Below are positions 6,267-10,039 of a DNA stretch of 10,039 bases, piece by piece. Position 1 is the first letter of the stretch; each line of letters starts with the position of its first letter. Below the pieces are notes generated by a model. It was not told the origin of the DNA, made no database searches, and was given only the letters and a program-made list of their open reading frames with translations. Source of the DNA: Deltaproteobacteria bacterium UBA2385 (GTDB taxonomy: Bacteria; Myxococcota_A; UBA796; UBA2385); the NCBI GenBank assembly GCA_002343455.1, contig DDSR01000368.1, positions 1-10,039 on the forward strand, read 5' to 3'. The position numbers were made by a program, and so were the translations under genes.

Positions 6267-6815
6267 ATGGCCGGCATTGACCCCGCTCTCCCCTTCCTGC
6301 CGGTGCGCATCGCCGTGCTCACCATCTCCGACAGCCGCGACCTCAGCCAGGACCGCTCCGGCGAGACCCTGGTGTCGCGCGCCACAGCCGCCGGCCACGA
6401 GGTCGTCGATCGGAAGCTCGTGAAGGACGAGATCCCTCTCGTCCAGGCCATCGTCCGCGCTTGGATCGACGACCCTCAGGTCGACGTCGTGATCACGACC
6501 GGCGGCACCGGCCTTACGGGTCGCGACATCACGCCCGAGGCGATCGAGTCCCTCTACGAGAAGTTCATCCCCGGCTTCGGTGAGCTCTTCCGCTGGCAGA
6601 GCTTCGCCACCATCGGCACCTCGACCATCCAGTCGCGCGCCACCGCGGGCGTCGCCGGCGGCACGTACATCTTCGCCCTCCCCGGAAGCCCCGGGGCCTG
6701 CCGCGACGCCTGGGACGGCATCCTGCTGACCCAGCTCGACAGCCGCCACCGGCCCTGCAACTTCGTCGAGATCATGCCGCGCCTCCAGGAGCATGTCCGC
6801 CGTGGCCCGCACTGA
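6267..6815 (+). CDS. moaB: Molybdenum cofactor biosynthesis protein B (MoaB/MogA fold)
   Basis: Belongs to the MoaB/MogA/MoeA-like family that binds molybdopterin; MogA-type members adenylylate it before molybdenum insertion, and MoaB can act similarly in some prokaryotes. The 182-residue product begins its fold with LPVRIAVLTISDSRD (11-25). It has DDPQVDVVITTGGTGLTGRD (68-87), whose TTGGTG loop and following Asp87 form the pterin-binding/catalytic site. GFGELFRWQSF, GTSTIQSRATAGVAGGT and ALPGSPGACRDAW follow, ending with RHRPCNF. This order and the RPCNF end are characteristic of MoaB rather than MogA. GGAG at 6257-6260 is six bases before the ATG. No other molybdopterin genes are present; the caspase-like gene follows 45 bases downstream and may be in the same transcript, but no functional link is evident. 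Confidence 0.94.
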   Translation: MAGIDPALPFLPVRIAVLTISDSRDLSQDRSGETLVSRATAAGHEVVDRKLVKDEIPLVQAIVRAWIDDPQVDVVITTGGTGLTGRDITPEAIESLYEKFIPGFGELFRWQSFATIGTSTIQSRATAGVAGGTYIFALPGSPGACRDAWDGILLTQLDSRHRPCNFVEIMPRLQEHVRRGPH

Positions 6816-6823
6816 GCGCCGAC

Positions 6824-6852
6824 TTGTGAGCGCGGGCCCTCCGTGGCAGCAT
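6824..6852 (+). promoter_or_regulatory. Low-confidence promoter for the caspase-like gene
   Basis: TTGTGA at 6824-6829 (four of six to TTGACA) and CAGCAT at 6847-6852 are 17 bases apart, just upstream of the ATG at 6861, which lacks a Shine-Dalgarno sequence. The geometry mirrors the stronger candidate before tldD, but the -10 match is poor (three of six). Confidence 0.22.
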
Positions 6853-6860
6853 CAAGACCG

Positions 6861-8660
6861 ATGATCCCTCTCTTCCTTGGCCTGCTCCTCTCGCTCGCTC
6901 CGGCCTACGCGCAAGCCACGGCGCGAGCCCCCGCCGTCAGCCCGGCCCTGCAGGGAACCAGCAGCGGCCCCGGCGACGCCGCCGTCGTCATCGGCAACGA
7001 GGAGTACGACGAGCTCTCGCAGTCGATGTTCTCTCGCTCCGACGCCCGCGCCTGGTCGGACTGGCTGACCGGGGCGCGCGGCTTGCGCTCCAACCGGGTC
7101 AGCCTCGTCCAGGACGCTCGCCGCGTCGACATGCTCAAGGCGATCAAGCGGGGCCTGTCCAAGGTGGGGCGCGGCGGCACCGCCTGGGTCGTCTACTCCG
7201 GGCACGGCGCGATGTCGGCGCCCGAGGGCGGCCGGCGGCTGCTGCTGGGCAAGGAGGCCCGCGCCGACGCCCCCTGGGCCAGCGGCCTCTCGCTGGACGA
7301 CATCGCCCGCGAGGCCCTGCGCAACCGCAAGATCGGCCGGCTGGTGCTGATCGTCGACGCCGGCTTCGACGGGCGAGGCCGGGACGGGCTGGAGATCGCC
7401 CCGGGTGCGCTGCGCACCGTCGCCCCCGCCGAGGGGGTCAGCGACCTGGTCGGCAAGGTCGACGAGAGCCGGGTGGTCGTCTGGGCCGCCTCCCGTGGCG
7501 CCGAGCCCGTCACCGGCCTGAGCTCGGCGGGCCTGGGGGCCTTCACCTGGGCCTCGCTGGGGGCGCTGCGCGGCTGGGCCGACGGCGAGGTCGACGGCAG
7601 CCCCGATCAGCAGGTCAGCCTGATGGAGGCCGACGCCTACGTCCTGCAGACCCTGCGCGAGGTGGGCAGCGCCTCGGGCAACGTCGCCCTGGGGGGGCCG
7701 ATCGACCTCGTGCTCAGCGAGGGCACCGCCCTCGAAGCCCCCCCTGCGGCCGCCCTGCTGGCCACCATCTCCGACCAGCGCCGCAGCCAGCGCCTCTCCG
7801 AGGCCCAGGCCCTGCTCCAGGCCGAGGCGGCAGCCTTCTGGCAGCACACCCTCGACCTCGCCCGCCAGGGGGGAGAGGAGGGTCGGCAGGCCCTGCTCGG
7901 CTTCGTCTCCGAGTTCGGCGGCAAGCAGCTCACGCTCACCTGGCCCGTCGCCCTGCCCGAGGTGCGGCAGGCCCGCCAGCTCCTCGCCCGCTACGGCCAG
8001 GCCGGCGAGGCCAAGGAGGCCGTGCAAGAGGTCGTCGCCGTGGCCCGCCAGGTGCAGGAGGAGAGCTGCGACGACCTCATCGCCCTCGAGCCCGACTCGA
8101 TGATGGGCCAGCTCAGCGAGGGCCGCAAGGCCTGCCTGGAGCGACGGGTCGCCACCGAGCGCCTCCAGACCGCCCGCGAGCGGGCCAGCCTCGTCCTGAT
8201 CGTCAACGCCCAGGCCGCTGGAGACCGCGAGGGCTGGGCCAGCCTGGTCGAGCGCCACCTGGACCGCATCAGCCGGGCCGATCCCAACCTCGTGATGCAG
8301 TACGCCGTCTACCTCTTCACCGTCGCCCCCGTGGAGCGCGGCGAAGATGTCATCCACTGGGCCGAGGTCGCCCTGGAGAACAAGCGGCGCTGGGACGTCG
8401 ACTCCTACACCAAGAACGTCGCCGCCTTGCAGCGCCTGCGCGCTGAGACCGCCTACAAGCTGTGGATGGACGCCGACAAGAACACGCGCAACGACAACAG
8501 CGAGCAGGCGCTCTGGCTGGCCGAGGAGTGGCGGGGGCTGGCCAAGGGCTACGCGCGGGAGTGGCTGGAGTACATGTGGGCCTCGGGGCAGGACCCGGAA
8601 CGCGCCCTGCAGGTCTGCACCTCGGCGGCCGGGACCGTGGAGTTCTGCCGGGCCCACTGA
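6861..8660 (+). CDS. Exported caspase-fold (peptidase C14-like) protein with Gly at the nucleophile position
   Basis: A 599-residue protein. A hydrophobic N-terminus, FLGLLLSLAPAYAQA, looks like a signal peptide cleaved near residue 17-19, so it should act in the periplasm or outside. A caspase-like domain spans about 38-285: AVVIGNEEYD (41-50), the DARAWSDWL helix, VVYSGHG with the catalytic-type His115, and IVDAGFDGRGRDG (164-176) where active relatives read DACFSG-like. The expected Cys is Gly168, codon GGC, and there is no Cys at all before residue 403. The later loop (WAASRGAEPVTG) and GAFTWASLGALRGWADG are typical of bacterial members. Residues 300-599 are Ala/Leu/Glu-rich helical, with a probable TPR-like part near 460-590. 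Proteolysis is unlikely; binding or scaffolding is inferred. The start is uncertain: a GTG at 6843 adds six residues including an Arg the signal otherwise lacks; neither start has a clear RBS. Confidence 0.82.
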   Translation: MIPLFLGLLLSLAPAYAQATARAPAVSPALQGTSSGPGDAAVVIGNEEYDELSQSMFSRSDARAWSDWLTGARGLRSNRVSLVQDARRVDMLKAIKRGLSKVGRGGTAWVVYSGHGAMSAPEGGRRLLLGKEARADAPWASGLSLDDIAREALRNRKIGRLVLIVDAGFDGRGRDGLEIAPGALRTVAPAEGVSDLVGKVDESRVVVWAASRGAEPVTGLSSAGLGAFTWASLGALRGWADGEVDGSPDQQVSLMEADAYVLQTLREVGSASGNVALGGPIDLVLSEGTALEAPPAAALLATISDQRRSQRLSEAQALLQAEAAAFWQHTLDLARQGGEEGRQALLGFVSEFGGKQLTLTWPVALPEVRQARQLLARYGQAGEAKEAVQEVVAVARQVQEESCDDLIALEPDSMMGQLSEGRKACLERRVATERLQTARERASLVLIVNAQAAGDREGWASLVERHLDRISRADPNLVMQYAVYLFTVAPVERGEDVIHWAEVALENKRRWDVDSYTKNVAALQRLRAETAYKLWMDADKNTRNDNSEQALWLAEEWRGLAKGYAREWLEYMWASGQDPERALQVCTSAAGTVEFCRAH

Positions 8661-8680
8661 GGGGTCTGGTCGTACCAGTT

Positions 8681-10039
8681 TCATTCTCCTGGTGGGAGCC
8701 TCCACCGCGCCCCACAACATGCCCGTGCCAGCCCCTCGTCGTGCGTCACGAGCAACAGCGCCCCCGGCCAGTCCACCAGCGCCGCCTGCAGGCGCTCGAT
8801 CGACGGCAGGTCCAGGTGGTTGGTCGGCTCGTCCAGGACCAGCAGCCAGGCCCGGCGCCCCATGCCCAGGGCGAGAGCCAGCTTGCGGGCTTCGCCGGGG
8901 GAGGGGTGGGAGGTCTGCAGCAGCCGCTCGGGGTCCAAGCCCAAGGCCGCGACGAGCTGGAGGACCCGCCCGCGAGCCTGCGGGTCCAGACCGTGAAGCA
9001 CCTCCAGCTCCCTGGCCACCCGCTCGGGCTCCAGCTCCTGGGGCAGCCAGAGGACACGGTCCGCAGGCAGCCGGGAGGAGGCCAGCAGGGCCCGGACCAG
9101 CGTGCTCTTGCCGCTGCCGTTGTCACCGGCGAGGTGGACCCGATCGCCGCGCCGCAGCTCCAGGTGCACCGCGGGCAGCAGCACCCGCTCGCCGACACGG
9201 AGCGCCTCGCCATCGAGGCCCAGCAGCCGCTCCATCGGAGGCGGCTCGTAGCCCAGGTGCAGGCTCCGCCCGGGATCCTTGCGGCCTGGGCTCAGCTCGG
9301 CCGCCAGACGCGCGGCCTCCTCGGCCTCCCGCCGCGCCAGCCGCACCCCCTGCGAGGCCCCGGCCGAGGCCCGCTCGGCCCGCCGGTTGGCCATCATCCC
9401 GCTGGCGTTGGTGTCGTGGATGGTCTTCATCCTCCGCCCCGCGCTGCGCTCCCGCTCGGCCGAGGCGCTGGTTCTGCGTGCCTCGCCCAGCGCGCGCCTC
9501 GCTCGACGGGCCTGCTCGCTCGCCCGGTCGGCCGCCTCCCGCCGAGCCTGCTCCTCGGCCGCCCAGGCCGCTCGCGCCGCGCTGTATGGACCCGGGGAAC
9601 ACCGCGCCCCGCCCCGTCGCAGCTCGACCGTGGACCGGCAGACGGCCTCGAGCAGCTCGCGGTCGTGCGAGACGACCAGCCCGGTGCCCCGCCACTCCCG
9701 CATCGCGGCGATCAGCAGCGCCCGCCCGCTGGCGTCGAGGTGGTTGCTGGGCTCGTCGAGCAGCAGGGTCTGCGCCGGAGAGGCCAGGGCCGCCCCCAAC
9801 CGCCAGCGCCGCCGCTCGCCGGCAGAGAGGCTGGACCAGCGCTCCAGCTCCTCGCTGTGCAGCGCCAGCCGCTCCTGCCAGCGCCAGTCCTCCTCGCCCA
9901 GCAGGCAGGAGGCGAAGTCACGGACGATCGGCTCGATCGGACCGTCCTCCTGAGGACAATAGTGCACCGGTCCGGGAACCGAGAGCCGCCCTCGGCTGGG
10001 GCGCAGCTCGCCCCCGAGCAGCCGCAGCAGGGTGCTCTT
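8681..10039 (-). CDS. ABC-F family ATPase, truncated by window end inside the first Walker A
   Basis: ABC-F proteins are soluble twin-ATPase factors that bind the ribosome; some relieve stalled translation and some protect against antibiotics. The frame is open to the window end, where the first residues read KSTLLRLLGGELRPS, the last part of Walker A in domain 1; about 30-40 residues are missing. The 452 residues present hold domain 1 with signature LSAGE (71-75), Walker B LLLDEPSNHLD and switch His125. A charged Ala/Arg/Glu-rich linker follows (about 150-245), probably a coiled-coil hairpin containing DTNASGMMANRRAERA. Domain 2 has Walker A GDNGSGKST (305-313), signature PSPGE (379-383), Walker B LLVLDEPTNHLD with Asp403-Glu404, and His433. 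No transmembrane segments are seen. It ends soon after domain 2 with no C-terminal extension. A GTG at 9967 is only an internal codon. Whether it is a resistance or housekeeping type cannot be told here. Confidence 0.92.
   Translation of the reverse strand, partial: KSTLLRLLGGELRPSRGRLSVPGPVHYCPQEDGPIEPIVRDFASCLLGEEDWRWQERLALHSEELERWSSLSAGERRRWRLGAALASPAQTLLLDEPSNHLDASGRALLIAAMREWRGTGLVVSHDRELLEAVCRSTVELRRGGARCSPGPYSAARAAWAAEEQARREAADRASEQARRARRALGEARRTSASAERERSAGRRMKTIHDTNASGMMANRRAERASAGASQGVRLARREAEEAARLAAELSPGRKDPGRSLHLGYEPPPMERLLGLDGEALRVGERVLLPAVHLELRRGDRVHLAGDNGSGKSTLVRALLASSRLPADRVLWLPQELEPERVARELEVLHGLDPQARGRVLQLVAALGLDPERLLQTSHPSPGEARKLALALGMGRRAWLLVLDEPTNHLDLPSIERLQAALVDWPGALLLVTHDEGLARACCGARWRLPPGE

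Noticed and set aside
5075..6280. 401-codon plus-strand frame opposite the FIST gene
   Set aside because: Antisense shadow. The minus-strand frame has clear FIST_N and FIST_C motifs and a good RBS.
8674..8693. ACCAG ... CTGGT inverted repeat between the caspase-like and ABC-F stops
   Set aside because: Stem of five with a ten-base loop and no T-tract; it also overlaps the ABC-F coding end. Too weak to call a terminator.
6852..8720. 622-codon open frame on the minus strand opposite the caspase-like gene
   Set aside because: Composition is typical of an antisense shadow (Gly, Ala, Leu, Asp, Gln runs). It covers the whole caspase-like gene and also runs into the ABC-F gene end. No recognisable domain.

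Overview
The window is very GC-rich and densely coded. It looks like chromosomal DNA of a deltaproteobacterium-type organism, most plausibly Myxococcota or a relative. That guess rests on the GC-rich codon use together with a MopE-like metal-binding/parallel beta-helix surface protein, a vertebrate-type SMUG1 uracil-DNA glycosylase, a FIST-domain protein and an exported caspase-fold protein with a long helical C-terminus. No 16S or other taxonomic marker is present, so the assignment is inference. I see no tRNA, rRNA, CRISPR array, insertion sequence or integrase.

Layout, left to right. (1) 2-808 (+) is the 3' end of a secreted or surface beta-helix protein; its stop overlaps the start of (2), a SMUG1-type uracil-DNA glycosylase (789-1529, +). 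(3) After 54 bases holding a recognisable promoter come tldD (1584-2975) and its partner tldE/pmbA (2995-4362), spaced 19 bases apart as an operon. (4) Convergent to tldE, and only 9 bases from it, is a 34-codon gene on the minus strand (4372-4476) for a tiny one-helix membrane peptide. (5) Divergent from that is a yqeY-like gene (4554-5000, +). (6) Convergent to yqeY is a FIST N/C two-domain protein (5027-6202, -). (7) Divergent from it is moaB (6267-6815, +), followed 45 bases on by (8) a caspase-like protein (6861-8660, +) whose nucleophile position is Gly, not Cys. (9) Convergent to that is an ABC-F ATPase (8681 to beyond 10039, -), cut by the window end inside its first Walker A motif.

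Most genes are unrelated housekeeping or accessory functions: base-excision repair, peptide proteolysis, tRNA-amidotransferase-like protein, molybdenum cofactor, and a translation-associated ATPase. The one clear functional unit is the TldD/TldE heterodimeric metalloprotease. The points most worth a second look are the pseudo-caspase, the unlisted small membrane peptide beside tldDE, and the apparently leaderless tldD promoter. I found no convincing multi-gene novel system.
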